The notes under the pieces: model-generated
Database searches by the model: none
What the model was told of the DNA's origin: nothing
What the model saw: only the letters and a program-made list of their open reading frames with translations
From: an uncultured Oscillospiraceae bacterium
Lineage (GTDB): Bacteria > Bacillota > Clostridia > Oscillospirales > Oscillospiraceae
Reading direction: 5' to 3'
NCBI GenBank assembly: GCA_944385275.1
Contig: CALWWP010000041.1
Coordinates: 1-49,276 of the forward strand
Length of the DNA: 49,276 nucleotides
Program-made: the position numbers and the translations under genes
Part shown: positions 1 to 8,911 of the stretch, piece by piece
How the letters are laid out: every line of letters begins with the position of its first letter
Position numbering within the stretch: the first letter of the stretch is position 1

Positions 1-72
1 AATGCGATCCCCCTCCTGTATCATATCGTAGTCTTCAATGCATTTGCGTACAAGTCCGGTAAAACGTTCCAT
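1..72 (-). CDS. TtcA-like tRNA thiolation ATPase, N-terminal fragment
   Basis: Only the first 24 codons lie in the window. Reading leftward from ATG at 72, the peptide begins MERFTGLVRKCIEDYDMI, which resembles the start of TtcA/TilS-type PP-loop ATPases just before their SGG motif. A good Shine-Dalgarno (AGGAGCTG) lies 6-7 nt upstream of the ATG. The PP-loop motif itself is outside the window, so the family call rests on N-terminal resemblance only. The gene is divergent from rplM. Confidence 0.5.
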   Translation of the reverse strand, partial: MERFTGLVRKCIEDYDMIQEGDRI

Positions 73-185
73 AATACAGCTCCTAAAAAAGTAAAAATGA
101 AATTGAGTATTTTTGAGTATTTCAAAGAAAATCAAAGAAAACAAGAGATTTGAAAATACAATTAAAAAAATTATTTAAAAAACTG

Positions 186-214
186 TTGACATTCCCTGTC
201 CGCCGTGGTATAAA
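186..214 (+). promoter_or_regulatory. Promoter of rplM-rpsI
   Basis: TTGACA at 186-191 and TATAAA at 209-214 are separated by exactly 17 nt. This is a near-consensus vegetative promoter pointing at rplM, giving a 5' leader of roughly 80 nt. Confidence 0.85.
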
Positions 215-220
215 AATAAG

Positions 221-300
221 GCTTTCATGTGCTTATTTTATAGGCGCGAGAATGCATTTGTCAAAGTTAATTTTATTGTTGTAGAACAATTGGAGGTTAT
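221..300 (+). promoter_or_regulatory. Candidate ribosomal-protein L13 leader
   Basis: The transcribed leader ahead of rplM contains a small perfect hairpin (ATTGTT 275-280, loop GTAG, AACAAT 285-290) directly before the SD GGAGG at 292-296. Firmicute rplM-rpsI operons are known to carry an autoregulatory L13 leader (Rfam L13_leader). Position fits, but I cannot verify the covariance model by eye, so this is an inference. Confidence 0.4.
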
Positions 301-303
301 ATT

Positions 304-729
304 ATGTCCACTTTTATGGCAAACAAGAGCACTGTCCAGAGAAAATGGTATGTTCTTGACGCAGCCGGAAAGCCTCTCGGCAGAACTGCGGCAATAGCTG
401 CCGTACTTCTTCGCGGCAAGCATAAAACCGACTATACTCCGCACGTAGACTGCGGCGATTTTGTGATTGTCCTGAACGCCGACAAGGCCGTTTTGACCGG
501 CAAAAAACTCGAGCAAAAGTACTACCGCACCCATTCCGGATATCCCGGAGGGCTGAAAGAAACTCAGTATAAGAAGCTCATGAGCGAAAGGCCCGAACTT
601 GCAATGCAGCTTGCAGTCAAGGGCATGCTTGCCAAGAATTCTCTCGGCAAAGCGCAGCTTGACCGTCTTAAGGTCTATCAGGGCAGTGAACACAACCACG
701 CCGCCCAAAAACCCGAGATCTGGGAATAA
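304..729 (+). CDS. rplM: 50S ribosomal protein L13
   Basis: This 141-residue protein is the usual length for L13, an early-assembly large-subunit protein. Recognisable family segments are [14 protein letters not shown] near residue 15, [17 protein letters not shown] near 37-53, and [10 protein letters not shown] near 79. ATG at 304 follows SD GGAGG with a 7-nt gap. A second in-frame ATG four codons in (MANKS) is a weaker alternative start. It is the first gene of a two-gene operon with rpsI, 14 nt downstream, driven by the promoter at 186-214. Confidence 0.97.
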   Translation: MSTFMANKSTVQRKWYVLDAAGKPLGRTAAIAAVLLRGKHKTDYTPHVDCGDFVIVLNADKAVLTGKKLEQKYYRTHSGYPGGLKETQYKKLMSERPELAMQLAVKGMLAKNSLGKAQLDRLKVYQGSEHNHAAQKPEIWE

Positions 730-743
730 GGAGGTAAAAGAAC

Positions 744-1148
744 ATGTATCAGAGCAAAAAACCATATGTTTACGGAACCGGCAGAAGAAAATCATCTGTC
801 GCCCGCGTTCACCTCTTCCCTGGCGGGACCGGAGCAATAACTATCAACGGCCGTGATATAGACGACTATTTTGGTCTTGAAACTCTCAAACTGATCGTAC
901 GTCAGCCCCTTGTGACTACCGAGACCCTCGGTAAGGTCGATATCGTCGCAACTGTTACCGGTGGCGGCGTGACCGGTCAGGCCGGCGCGATCCGTCACGG
1001 CATTGCCCGCGCACTGCTTTCCGTGGACGAAAACTATCGTCACGCTTTGAAGCAGGCTGGTCTTCTCACCCGTGACCCAAGAATGAAAGAACGCAAGAAG
1101 TACGGCCTCAAAGCCGCCCGTCGCGCTCCGCAGTTCAGCAAACGTTAA
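744..1148 (+). CDS. rpsI: 30S ribosomal protein S9
   Basis: The 134-residue S9 protein shows the family hallmarks [12 protein letters not shown] near residues 11-22, [20 protein letters not shown] near 71-90, and the basic C-terminal tail ending APQFSKR that reaches the ribosomal P site. The SD AGGAGG at 728-733 gives a good start at ATG 744. It is co-transcribed with rplM, the near-universal arrangement, and is followed by two hairpins acting as terminators. Confidence 0.97.
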   Translation: MYQSKKPYVYGTGRRKSSVARVHLFPGGTGAITINGRDIDDYFGLETLKLIVRQPLVTTETLGKVDIVATVTGGGVTGQAGAIRHGIARALLSVDENYRHALKQAGLLTRDPRMKERKKYGLKAARRAPQFSKR

Positions 1149-1166
1149 GTTTTTTAAATATTTTTA

Positions 1167-1203
1167 TATGCCGCCGCTTATTGTGGCGGCATACTTTTTT
1201 ATT
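1167..1203 (+). terminator. Rho-independent terminator of rplM-rpsI
   Basis: A 9-bp stem (TATGCCGCC 1167-1175 with GGCGGCATA 1185-1193) is followed by CTTTTTTATTT. It lies 19 nt after the rpsI stop codon. Confidence 0.9.
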
Positions 1204-1237
1204 TCAGTTTTGTCAGCATTAACTGATCTGCATAAGA

Positions 1238-1277
1238 AAGTCCCTGATACAGGCTTGTATCAGGGACTTCCTTTTTT
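1238..1277 (+). terminator. Second terminator hairpin between rpsI and the VanW gene
   Basis: A 14-bp perfect stem (1238-1251 with 1256-1269) with a 4-nt loop is followed by CCTTTTTT on the + strand. Its T-run favours rightward transcripts; for the leftward VanW gene, whose stop is 10 nt away, the tail is only TTCTTATG. It may work in both directions. Confidence 0.7.
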
Positions 1278-1278
1278 A

Positions 1279-3027
1279 TTACCGTAAAACATCTATTGTA
1301 TTCTCATCTGATCCCGGCAACTCAGGCGACTGCTCACCTTCACTAGTTTCGGGCAGGCCAGCAGACGGCAATACGACCGGATCTTCCGATGGACTCGGCG
1401 AAGGGCTTAGTGTAAGCGTTCCCACAGGAACTAAAATTATCTCGTCACATTTATCGTATTCACTATATGCCTCAGCCACACATTCAATAAGATTGCCATC
1501 GCCATCATATCTATATTTATATGTCTGTACTCTGTATCCCGTTATTCCGCCTTCATCTACCCACTGTTCTCCAGCAGGTACACGTGAGTCCTCCTTGTAT
1601 ATAACGTCATAATTTAGAACCTCAAGTACTTCATAGTCCATTTCCACATAACTGTCGTCTGTCTTTGTCCCGTAAATCTCAACTGTTAGATACCCGTCAT
1701 GCCGCCACGCTTTTATTTTTATCGGGTACTCAGTATTATTTGCAAATATAAACTCCGGTCCTCCCCAGCTGACAGTCGCATCCATGCCAAGCGGAACGTA
1801 CGATGACGCATACATATGCTCTGTCCGATACACTATTTCCAAATCTGCCAAGAGGCAGCACATATATATACTGGAAGAAGTCTGGCAGATACCTCCTCCT
1901 ACTTCTTGCACTATCTCTCCTCCAGCATAGGCAGTTGCCGCTTTGTAGCCTTTTTCCCTTGTTCTCTCTCCTACAACGTCATTGAAAGAAAATTGCTCGC
2001 CCGGCAGTAAGACAGTGTCATTGCAGGCATTTGCGGACAATTCAATATTAGTCGATCTGTCTTCATTGCTAGTAAGCGAAGACGTATAAGACGCAAGCTG
2101 GTCGCGGAAAAGCATGGACGCAAGCTTCTCAGATGTCATCTCAGGTTCCGTAATCACCAGCGGTATGCGCACGGTATCTCCGTCTTCTGCAGCTTCGAAA
2201 ATTGACTTTGCTTTTTCGACGTCCAAGTCTACTCCAACAACATGGGGCACAACTTCAAGGCCTTCAAGATATGCATCTTTCGGCTCAGTATATACAGCCT
2301 TCTGTATTCTGTCGAACTGTATCTGCTCTGGGGCCACAATTTCCGGCGTATACAAAATATCTTCAAAATTCTTTTTCTCAAAAGCATCTTTTATAAGCGA
2401 AAACACTTCCGATTCATCTATTTGTACTTCATTCACACCTTTAACTACTACAACATATTCCTCGTCTATTTCATATAGACTCTGAGACAGCTCGCTGTTT
2501 ACCTCTTCCGCCGCCCTCGACACTACTTCTCTGAGCGCATCTTCATCCATTCGTCCTGCATACTCAGCTATCACTTCTTTGCCGGCAATTAGGCAGCGGA
2601 GATAGGCAAAAGCATTAGTCAGGAAATTTCCATTTCTGCCATAGTTATATGCCGCAGGAGCCGCTTGCTGGGCGTCGCACGCCAGTCCTATTTCATCCGC
2701 ACGTACTGTCAGTTCTCCCTGATCGGCAAAAAATATTGTAACAGCCTTGCCTCCATAGCCGTTAAAATCGCTCGAAGAAAGCTTTTCAAGCGCCTCTTCC
2801 TCCGTCATCCCTCCGACTTCAACGCCACAGGCCGTTACTCTTGGAAAAATACAGCCAGATGCCGCGGCCAAAATTCCAGAAACAACAACAGACACCGCCA
2901 ACAATGCGGCAACCGCTGCAAGTATTATTACCAGCCATTTTTTGCCGCCGGCTTTTATATTCTCGTTTTTAATCGGAATCCTCCGCCTTTCTATATCAAG
3001 GTCTCGTAGTAATCTCTCTTGTTCCAC
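1279..3027 (-). CDS. VanW family membrane-anchored cell-wall protein
   Basis: The 582-residue protein has a short cytoplasmic N-terminus, one transmembrane segment near residues 32-55 (WLVIILAAVAALLAVSVVV), a peptidoglycan-binding-like region (about 60-300), then a VanW domain with LLPGEQFSFNDVVGERT and AYAGGEIVQEVGGGICQTSS near 340-390. A Ser/Pro-rich tail follows the C-terminal G5-like region. VanW proteins accompany some vancomycin-resistance clusters but are common in Clostridia with unknown biochemistry. The listed start is GTG at 3027, overlapping hemW by 37 bp with no clear SD. An SD-like AGGCGGAGG lies about 16-18 codons inside but has no standard start codon after it, so the exact N-terminus is uncertain. 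Confidence 0.85.
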   Translation of the reverse strand: MEQERLLRDLDIERRRIPIKNENIKAGGKKWLVIILAAVAALLAVSVVVSGILAAASGCIFPRVTACGVEVGGMTEEEALEKLSSSDFNGYGGKAVTIFFADQGELTVRADEIGLACDAQQAAPAAYNYGRNGNFLTNAFAYLRCLIAGKEVIAEYAGRMDEDALREVVSRAAEEVNSELSQSLYEIDEEYVVVVKGVNEVQIDESEVFSLIKDAFEKKNFEDILYTPEIVAPEQIQFDRIQKAVYTEPKDAYLEGLEVVPHVVGVDLDVEKAKSIFEAAEDGDTVRIPLVITEPEMTSEKLASMLFRDQLASYTSSLTSNEDRSTNIELSANACNDTVLLPGEQFSFNDVVGERTREKGYKAATAYAGGEIVQEVGGGICQTSSSIYMCCLLADLEIVYRTEHMYASSYVPLGMDATVSWGGPEFIFANNTEYPIKIKAWRHDGYLTVEIYGTKTDDSYVEMDYEVLEVLNYDVIYKEDSRVPAGEQWVDEGGITGYRVQTYKYRYDGDGNLIECVAEAYSEYDKCDEIILVPVGTLTLSPSPSPSEDPVVLPSAGLPETSEGEQSPELPGSDENTIDVLR

Positions 3028-4190
3028 GGGGAATCATAGTTAAACTTTTGCGAGATATGCAGATCTATCACTTCCGAAATCAAGCGGTTTGAAATCAAAA
3101 ATCCGCTTGGCGTAAAGCTCCAGCGCCCGCTTTTAAACCTCGCCCACCCAGCTTTTCTATAGCTTTCAAGAAGCTCCTCGATCTTATCAAAATTTGAATT
3201 ATATATCTTTCTGTATTCAGCCTCGCTGATCCCGTGGGTAGTTCTCAGTCCAAGCATCAAATACTCCGATGCTTTTTCATAATCCTCTATCTCCTCAAAT
3301 TCTGCAACTATTTTTCCCCCGCCAAGCACAGCCTCAATGTAGTCCTCTACATGCTTAACGTAGGTATAACGAGTATTGCCCAAATTGGACGCTGCGGACG
3401 CACCAAATCCTGCGTATTCATCTATCGTCCAATATTTCATATTGTGCTTTGACTCATATCCGGGAAGCGCAAAATTCGATATCTCATACTGCTTATATCC
3501 GTACTTCTCCAATTGTTCAACAGCGTAGAGGTACATGTCCGCCTGCATATCGTCATCCGGTATCTCCGGAGCATTTTTATACAGGTACAGCGGGGTATTT
3601 TCTTCTATCTTTAAGCCATAACACGAGATGTGTTGAGGATGAAGTGCAAAAATTTTTGTCAAAGTGTCAGACCAGTCCTCTCTTGTCTGAGTGGGCAGTC
3701 CGTATATGAGATCAACACTGATGTTTTTAAAATCCGCCTTTTGCGCCATTTCCACTGCTTTTTCCGCCTGTGCATAGTTGTGACGTCTGCCAATAAATTT
3801 TAAAATTTCATCGTTTGCAGACTGAACTCCTATTGATATCCTGTTTATGCCGTCCCTGCGCATCTTTTTAAGATTTGCCAAATTTACGCTGTCCGGATTA
3901 ACCTCTACCGTTACTTCGGAATTTACTAAAACATTGTATCGCTTTTTCATCTCTTCAAACAGTTCAATGATACGATCCGCACCATAGTAGCTGGGAGTTC
4001 CTCCTCCAAAGTACACCGAATCTATAGTGTAATCCGACAGGCGCGGTGCAAATTCAGCTATGTGATGGAGCAAAGCCTGCTGATATTTGGGCATGAGATC
4101 ATTTTGCCCCGCCAAAGAATAAAAATCACAGTAACTGCACTTTGAAGCACAAAATGGAATGTGAACATAAATACCTGCATTCTGCGGCAC
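2991..4190 (-). CDS. hemW: Radical SAM heme chaperone HemW
   Basis: The 399-residue protein has the radical-SAM cluster motif CASKCSYC (Cys14, Cys18, Cys21) followed by DFYSL, and the GGGTPSYYG motif near residue 62. These mark the HemW family, once annotated as oxygen-independent coproporphyrinogen III oxidase and now regarded as a heme-trafficking protein. The three Cys residues bind a 4Fe-4S cluster. GTG at 4190 is chosen because GGAGGT sits 6 nt upstream. The 3' end overlaps the VanW gene. No other heme gene lies in the window. Confidence 0.92.
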   Translation of the reverse strand: MPQNAGIYVHIPFCASKCSYCDFYSLAGQNDLMPKYQQALLHHIAEFAPRLSDYTIDSVYFGGGTPSYYGADRIIELFEEMKKRYNVLVNSEVTVEVNPDSVNLANLKKMRRDGINRISIGVQSANDEILKFIGRRHNYAQAEKAVEMAQKADFKNISVDLIYGLPTQTREDWSDTLTKIFALHPQHISCYGLKIEENTPLYLYKNAPEIPDDDMQADMYLYAVEQLEKYGYKQYEISNFALPGYESKHNMKYWTIDEYAGFGASAASNLGNTRYTYVKHVEDYIEAVLGGGKIVAEFEEIEDYEKASEYLMLGLRTTHGISEAEYRKIYNSNFDKIEELLESYRKAGWARFKSGRWSFTPSGFLISNRLISEVIDLHISQKFNYDSPWNKRDYYETLI

Positions 4191-4316
4191 AGCTGCACCT
4201 CCGTTCTACAAAGAATCTCATAAACTTTTTCTACATATTAAATATCTCTTTTTTCTACAATAAAATTGACGGAAAATTTTTGAAAAAGTTTCCTGTCGTC
4301 AGTAAAAATAATCAGC

Positions 4317-4360
4317 TAAAATAAAAAGCACTGAAAACGGATATCCGTTCACAGTGCTTT
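4317..4360 (-). terminator. Terminator of tRNA-Gly
   Basis: Reading leftward, AAAGCACTG (4360-4352) pairs with CAGTGCTTT (4333-4325), with an inner ACGGATATCCGT palindrome, followed by TTATTTTAG. The stem begins at the terminal A of the tRNA CCA end, so terminator and tRNA abut. Confidence 0.85.
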
Positions 4361-4433
4361 GGAGCGGGCAATGGGAGTCGAACCCACCTCTAAAGCTTGG
4401 GAAGCTTTCATTCTACCGATGAACTATGCCCGC
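4360..4433 (-). tRNA. tRNA-Gly (anticodon CCC)
   Basis: Reading leftward, the gene folds as a cloverleaf: acceptor GCGGGCA/TGCCCGC, D-arm GTTC...GAAT, anticodon stem AAAGC/GCTTT with loop TTCCCAA giving anticodon CCC, and T-arm GTGGG TTCGACT CCCAT. The 3' CCA is encoded. It decodes GGG glycine codons. Confidence 0.95.
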
Positions 4434-4471
4434 ACAAAAGTCATATAAATTTTTTCCAGCATTCTTTCGAT

Positions 4472-4500
4472 ATGATAACACAGGTCAAAAAATTTTTCAA
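4472..4500 (-). promoter_or_regulatory. Promoter of tRNA-Gly
   Basis: On the minus strand TTGAAA (4500-4495) and TATCAT (4477-4472) are 17 nt apart, about 40 nt upstream of the tRNA 5' end. Confidence 0.6.
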
Positions 4501-4504
4501 GTGG

Positions 4505-4542
4505 AGACCGGCGCTTTTTCTCAACGCCGGTCTTCCTTTTTT
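4505..4542 (+). terminator. Hairpin with + strand T-run downstream of the P-loop gene
   Basis: AGACCGGCG (4505-4513) pairs with CGCCGGTCT (4525-4533), then TCCTTTTTT follows on the + strand. Its position fits the end of the leftward P-loop gene, but the T-run is on the other strand, so its direction is unclear. Confidence 0.55.
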
Positions 4543-4545
4543 ACA

Positions 4546-4959
4546 TTAAAAATATTTTTTTATGTCCTCGCTGACAGTTTCGTTTTCCCTGCTTATTGTA
4601 ATAGTAAAATCGACGTCTTCCTTCTTGCCGAATGCATCGACCCAAGCTAAGAAGCTCTCAAGCTTTTCGTTTGAAATATCGTCGACGATTTTTCCAAGGC
4701 TATCTATAAATATGTGCGTCACATCATAGTTTCCTGCATGTAATCCGCTTAGAAATCCTTTAAAAAATTCATAATCCCCGCAGATATCATACTGATTTGC
4801 AAAAATCAGCCTTGCTCTATATGGGATATCATATGTCATCTTCGCTTCTTTTTCAATGACAATAACATCTCCGCTTTCCTCATTGACTGCTTTCGTCACC
4901 AGATCGATCAGCTGCTTTGTTTTTCCGGAGCCTTTTAAACCCATGATAACCTTAACCAT
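4546..4959 (-). CDS. Small P-loop ATP-binding protein of unknown role
   Basis: This 137-residue protein begins MVKVIMGLKGSGKT, a Walker A motif at the very N-terminus. A possible Walker B-like segment is VTHIFIDSLGKI near residues 81-92. Similar short P-loop proteins in Clostridia are often labelled twitching motility protein PilT, a label I would not trust here: there is no secretion-ATPase domain. The start is ATG at 4959, with GAGGAG 10 nt upstream, in preference to an in-frame TTG at 4977. It stands alone between the tRNA and pgi. The function is unknown. Confidence 0.75.
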   Translation of the reverse strand: MVKVIMGLKGSGKTKQLIDLVTKAVNEESGDVIVIEKEAKMTYDIPYRARLIFANQYDICGDYEFFKGFLSGLHAGNYDVTHIFIDSLGKIVDDISNEKLESFLAWVDAFGKKEDVDFTITISRENETVSEDIKKYF

Positions 4960-5115
4960 TTCAACCACACTCCTCAATTATTATAATACATATTGCATTT
5001 TCGGAATGAAATCTCTTCAATACATATCTTTGCCGAAGGCTGAGATAAGTTTTTAATCATTGTACCATGCTTTTAAAAAAACTGCAATCTGAATTACGGT
5101 TTCTTTACCGATTAT

Positions 5116-6405
5116 TCAAAACTTTCCTTTTCTCAAAAGCTCCTTCATATTTTTTTTATAAGCTTCGACTCCCGGCTGGTCAAATGGGTCGACTCCAGAC
5201 ATTATGGCTGAAATAGCGCAGGCGAACATGAAAAAATAGAGCAATTCTCCCACAGTTTCTTCCGTGATCTCCCCGGTCTCGATCTTTATACACGGAACTC
5301 CTCCGCTTATATGGGCATCTGCAACGGCTTTTTGCGCCGCACGGTTTACATAGGCAAGAGATCTGCCCGCCAAGTAGTTCAGGCCGTCGTCATCTTTCTC
5401 GGTTTCCGGCATGAGCACCTCTTCCGGTTCTCTTGCGCACAGCATAGTCTCCATAAGGTCTCTTCTGCCCTCCTGAATATACTGCCCCATCGAGTGAAGA
5501 TCTCCGCTGTATTCAACCGCAGCTGGAAATATCCCAATATTTTTCTTTCCTTCGCTTTCGCCAAACAGCTGTTTCCACCACTCCCCCAAAGATCGCTGTT
5601 CTGGCGACCAGACCGCAAATATCTCCGTAGTCTTTCCCAGCTCATACAGCTTGCGGCGTGCAGCCGCATATAAATACGCTGGATTTTTCTCCGAACAATC
5701 ATCCAGTTCATTCATGGCGTTTTCCGCTCCCTTGAGGAGCATATCTATGTCTATTCCCGCGCAAGAAAGCGGCAGCAGCCCGACAGCAGTAAATACAGAA
5801 TATCGGCCTCCTATGTCTCCCGGAATCGAAAAACACGTGTAGCCCTCTTCTTCAGCCATTTTTCTTAGAGCGCCGCAAGTGCTGTCCGTCGTCGCATATA
5901 TTCTTTCAGCCGCCTTTTCTTTGCCATAGCGCTTTTCCAGCATGGAGCGGAACAGGCGGAAAGCAACTGCGCTTTCAAGTGTGCTTCCTGACTTGGAAAT
6001 AACATTCACGGAGAAATCCCTGTCCCCTATCAGTCTAACCAAGCGTTTAAAATGCTCTCCCGACAAATTGTTGCCTGCAAAATAAATATCCGGCGTATCT
6101 TTAGGCATCAAGTTGTACTCTGGCGAGCGAAGCAGCTCCAGCACTGCCTTTGCCCCCAAATAAGAGCCCCCTATGCCTATGACCACAAGCACATCAGAAT
6201 CTCTGCAAATTTTTGCGGAAGCCTCGTGTATGCGGCGCAACTCGTCCATATCGAATCTGCCCGGCAGATACATCCACCCGAGATAATCAAAACTATTCCC
6301 TTCTGTCAAACGGCAGTGCGCAGCGCTCGCATCTTCGCGGATGCTCTTCAGCAATTCATGTTCTGGTACAAACGGCAAAACGCCTGAAATGTCGGTTTTG
6401 ATCAT
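5116..6405 (-). CDS. pgi: Glucose-6-phosphate isomerase
   Basis: At 429 residues this is the short bacterial form of phosphoglucose isomerase, which interconverts glucose-6-P and fructose-6-P in glycolysis. SIS-domain phosphosugar contacts are visible: VVIGIGGSYLGAKA near residue 75, VISKSGSTLES near 136, GGRYSVFTAVGL near 200, and the C-terminal FDQPGVEAYKKNM near 409-421, which holds the catalytic Lys region. ATG at 6405 has only a weak SD (AGGTTG). It lies 59 nt downstream of the dacF-like gene's start-proximal side boundary on the same strand. Confidence 0.95.
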   Translation of the reverse strand: MIKTDISGVLPFVPEHELLKSIREDASAAHCRLTEGNSFDYLGWMYLPGRFDMDELRRIHEASAKICRDSDVLVVIGIGGSYLGAKAVLELLRSPEYNLMPKDTPDIYFAGNNLSGEHFKRLVRLIGDRDFSVNVISKSGSTLESAVAFRLFRSMLEKRYGKEKAAERIYATTDSTCGALRKMAEEEGYTCFSIPGDIGGRYSVFTAVGLLPLSCAGIDIDMLLKGAENAMNELDDCSEKNPAYLYAAARRKLYELGKTTEIFAVWSPEQRSLGEWWKQLFGESEGKKNIGIFPAAVEYSGDLHSMGQYIQEGRRDLMETMLCAREPEEVLMPETEKDDDGLNYLAGRSLAYVNRAAQKAVADAHISGGVPCIKIETGEITEETVGELLYFFMFACAISAIMSGVDPFDQPGVEAYKKNMKELLRKGKF

Positions 6406-6464
6406 TCTTTACAACCTGCTTCTTCAATAATTTGTAGCCTTAGTTTATCCCAAAACTCACTCTA

Positions 6465-7613
6465 TTACAAGTGTCCAGTAAATATAAGACTTAAATAATC
6501 CGTAAATATTTCAAACCATCCCAATCTGTCAACGCTGTCCCCGGCTACTATGTTTTCTTCATGCAGCAGCTCTCCGCCGGCAGTTTCTATAGTCAGTCTG
6601 CCTATTACCTGTCCAGCCTCGACCGGCGCCGTCAACGACTCCTCAAGTTCTGTCTTTCTTACTACAGAAGATGCCTCTGTTTTTTCCACAAGCAGTTTTC
6701 CTCCCTCGCTCAGCACGGGCTGAACATATTGCACCTCTCCAAGCGATACTGGAATAGGCGGCAGAACTTCCGCCGGCGCTATATCTATAAGCGTATAAGT
6801 AGCAAAGGCATAATTTAAAAGCGTCTTTGCACTCTCAAATCGGGCGTCGCTGCTGGGTGCCTTCATTACAACCGCAATGTACTCCGTTCCGTCGCGTTCA
6901 GCAGTCGCGGCAAGGCAGTACATCGCCTCTTCTGTATATCCGGTCTTCAATCCAGTCGCTCCCTCATAAAAGCGAATCAGTTTATTGGTATTGCTTAGTC
7001 CAAATTCGCCGTTTCGCACACTGTCTATCCAAATAGTCGTAAACTCTTTTATCATGTCGTGGCTTATCAGCTCTCGGGCCATAAGAGCTATGTCATAAGC
7101 CGTAGTCAAATGCTCGCCCTCAGTCGGAAGCCCGGTACAGTTCGAAAAAACTGTATTCTCCATTCCAAGCTCCTTCGCCCTCTCATTCATTTTTGCCACA
7201 AAAGCGCCTTCCGTCCCCGCTATGTGCTCCGCCAAAGCTGTTGCCGCGTCATTCGCGGAGCTGACCGCAACCGACTTCAAAAGATCCTCGACGCTCATTT
7301 TTTCTCCTTCTTTAAGGTATATCTGGCTCCCGCCCTTCTTTGTCGCTTCAACGCCGGCCGTTACCATATCGTCTAGAGAGAGGGTTCCCGCCTCGATTGC
7401 CTCAACCACCAGCAGCATAGTCATGATTTTTGTAACACTTGCCGGAGCAACCCTCTCATGAGGGCTTTTTTCATAGAGCACAGTACCTGTTTCTTTTTCC
7501 ATCAAAATAGCATATGGCGCCTCTATACTTAATTCATACGCCGTCTGAGCTTTTGCCGGAAGCGCTCCAATGAGTACTGCCGCGGCAATAATGAACGCTA
7601 TTATTTTCTTCAT
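6465..7613 (-). CDS. D-alanyl-D-alanine carboxypeptidase (peptidase S11, DacA/DacF type)
   Basis: The 382-residue low-molecular-weight penicillin-binding protein trims the terminal D-Ala of peptidoglycan stem peptides outside the membrane. It has a cleavable signal peptide (cleavage likely after PAKA, about residue 22), SVTK at 59-62 with the nucleophile Ser, the SSAND motif (SxN) near 117, and LKTGYTEEA (KTG) near 221. The C-terminal beta domain and a short amphipathic end resemble PBP5/DacF. ATG at 7613 follows a perfect SD AAAGGAGG. It is transcribed toward pgi and divergent from thiI. Confidence 0.93.
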   Translation of the reverse strand: MKKIIAFIIAAAVLIGALPAKAQTAYELSIEAPYAILMEKETGTVLYEKSPHERVAPASVTKIMTMLLVVEAIEAGTLSLDDMVTAGVEATKKGGSQIYLKEGEKMSVEDLLKSVAVSSANDAATALAEHIAGTEGAFVAKMNERAKELGMENTVFSNCTGLPTEGEHLTTAYDIALMARELISHDMIKEFTTIWIDSVRNGEFGLSNTNKLIRFYEGATGLKTGYTEEAMYCLAATAERDGTEYIAVVMKAPSSDARFESAKTLLNYAFATYTLIDIAPAEVLPPIPVSLGEVQYVQPVLSEGGKLLVEKTEASSVVRKTELEESLTAPVEAGQVIGRLTIETAGGELLHEENIVAGDSVDRLGWFEIFTDYLSLIFTGHL

Positions 7614-7665
7614 GCTTTTTTCCTCCTTTTATTCACAATGATATGCCCTTTCCCGGTCAGATATG

Positions 7666-7695
7666 TTGACAAGACCGCTTGTTTAGAATTACAAT
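7666..7695 (+). promoter_or_regulatory. Promoter of thiI-cinA
   Basis: TTGACA at 7666-7671 and TACAAT at 7690-7695 are 18 nt apart, with a short leader to the thiI start. Confidence 0.75.
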
Positions 7696-7726
7696 GTAAA
7701 CGAATTTATGATAAGGAGAAAATGAT

Positions 7727-8896
7727 TTGGAAGACATTATATTACTCAAGCTCGGTGAGCTCGTTCTAAAAGGCTTGAACCGCCGAAATTTTGAGCAAAA
7801 GCTTATTGGAATAGTCAACCGGGTCCTGCGTCCTTACGGTCAGTTTAAGGTCTACTCCGTACAATCAACACTATATGTTGAGCCGCTTGAAAGCGGCTGT
7901 GACATGGACGGAGCTTTAGAGGCCCTCAAGAAGGTCTTCGGGATCGTTTCGATCTCCCGAGCCGCTGTATGCGAGAAAGACAAGGATGCCATTTTGGAAA
8001 CTGCCAAAAATTATCTGTCTGATGCTCTCAAATCCGCCGGTTCATTTAAGGTGGAGTCAAAGCGGGCAGACAAAAGCTTTCCCATGACGTCTATCCAGCT
8101 GTCCCAATACGTCGGAGGAGAACTGCATGATGCTTTTCCGAATTTAAAAGTAGATGTCCATCATCCGGAATTGGTCGTCAATGTCGAAGTTCGCGATTAC
8201 GCAGCTTATGTGCATGCCGGAGGCATGCCCGGCGCCGGCGGACTTCCAGTGGGCTCAGGCGGCCGTGCTGTTACTCTGCTATCCGGAGGAATTGACAGTC
8301 CTGTTTCAACTTGGATGACTGCGCGCCGCGGCATATCTGTCATCCCGGTCCACTTTTTTTCATTTCCCTACACTTCAGAGCTTGCCAAGCAAAAGGTCTT
8401 GGATCTGGCCGGAATCCTTGCTCCTTGGTGCGGCAGGATGATGGTGGAAATCGTGCCGTTTACGCATATTCAAGAGGAGATCCACAGGAACTGCCCTGAG
8501 GAGTATTTTACTCTTATCATGCGCAGATTTATGATGCGCATTGCTCAGCGCATCGCAGACAACAACAACTGCAAAGCGATCATAACCGGGGAAAATCTCG
8601 GTCAGGTAGCAAGTCAGACCATGGAGGCTCTGGCCGTTACCGAGGCCTGTACAAGCGTGCCTGTCCTGCGTCCTCTTATCTGTATGGACAAATCAGAGAT
8701 CATTTCTTACGCGCGCAAGATAGGAACTTACGAAACTTCCGTACTGCCCTACGAAGACTGCTGCACAGTTTTCACTCCTAGACACCCTCGCACAAAGCCA
8801 AAGCTCGAAAACGTCGTTCAGGCAGAAGCTCCGCTCGATATAGAGGCCCTAGTCAGCGAAGCCTGCGCCGGCATCGAACGCGTAAAAATACTATAA
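7727..8896 (+). CDS. thiI: tRNA 4-thiouridine synthase ThiI
   Basis: The 389-residue protein has a ferredoxin-like/THUMP N-terminus (about 1-165) and a PP-loop adenylation domain beginning VTLLSGGIDSPVS near residue 183. ThiI adenylates U8 of tRNA for s4U formation and in many bacteria supports thiamine thiazole synthesis. It lacks the C-terminal rhodanese domain found in E. coli, which is normal for Firmicutes. The start is TTG at 7727: AAGGAG sits 8 nt upstream, and the nearby ATG (7722) is out of frame. cinA follows after 15 nt, so the two form an operon. Confidence 0.93.
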   Translation: MEDIILLKLGELVLKGLNRRNFEQKLIGIVNRVLRPYGQFKVYSVQSTLYVEPLESGCDMDGALEALKKVFGIVSISRAAVCEKDKDAILETAKNYLSDALKSAGSFKVESKRADKSFPMTSIQLSQYVGGELHDAFPNLKVDVHHPELVVNVEVRDYAAYVHAGGMPGAGGLPVGSGGRAVTLLSGGIDSPVSTWMTARRGISVIPVHFFSFPYTSELAKQKVLDLAGILAPWCGRMMVEIVPFTHIQEEIHRNCPEEYFTLIMRRFMMRIAQRIADNNNCKAIITGENLGQVASQTMEALAVTEACTSVPVLRPLICMDKSEIISYARKIGTYETSVLPYEDCCTVFTPRHPRTKPKLENVVQAEAPLDIEALVSEACAGIERVKIL

Positions 8897-8911
8897 CGGA
8901 GGAACTATTAT

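Noticed and set aside
238..837. Leftward frame across rplM
   Set aside because: It covers rplM and the start of rpsI on the opposite strand; composition is that of a shadow frame.
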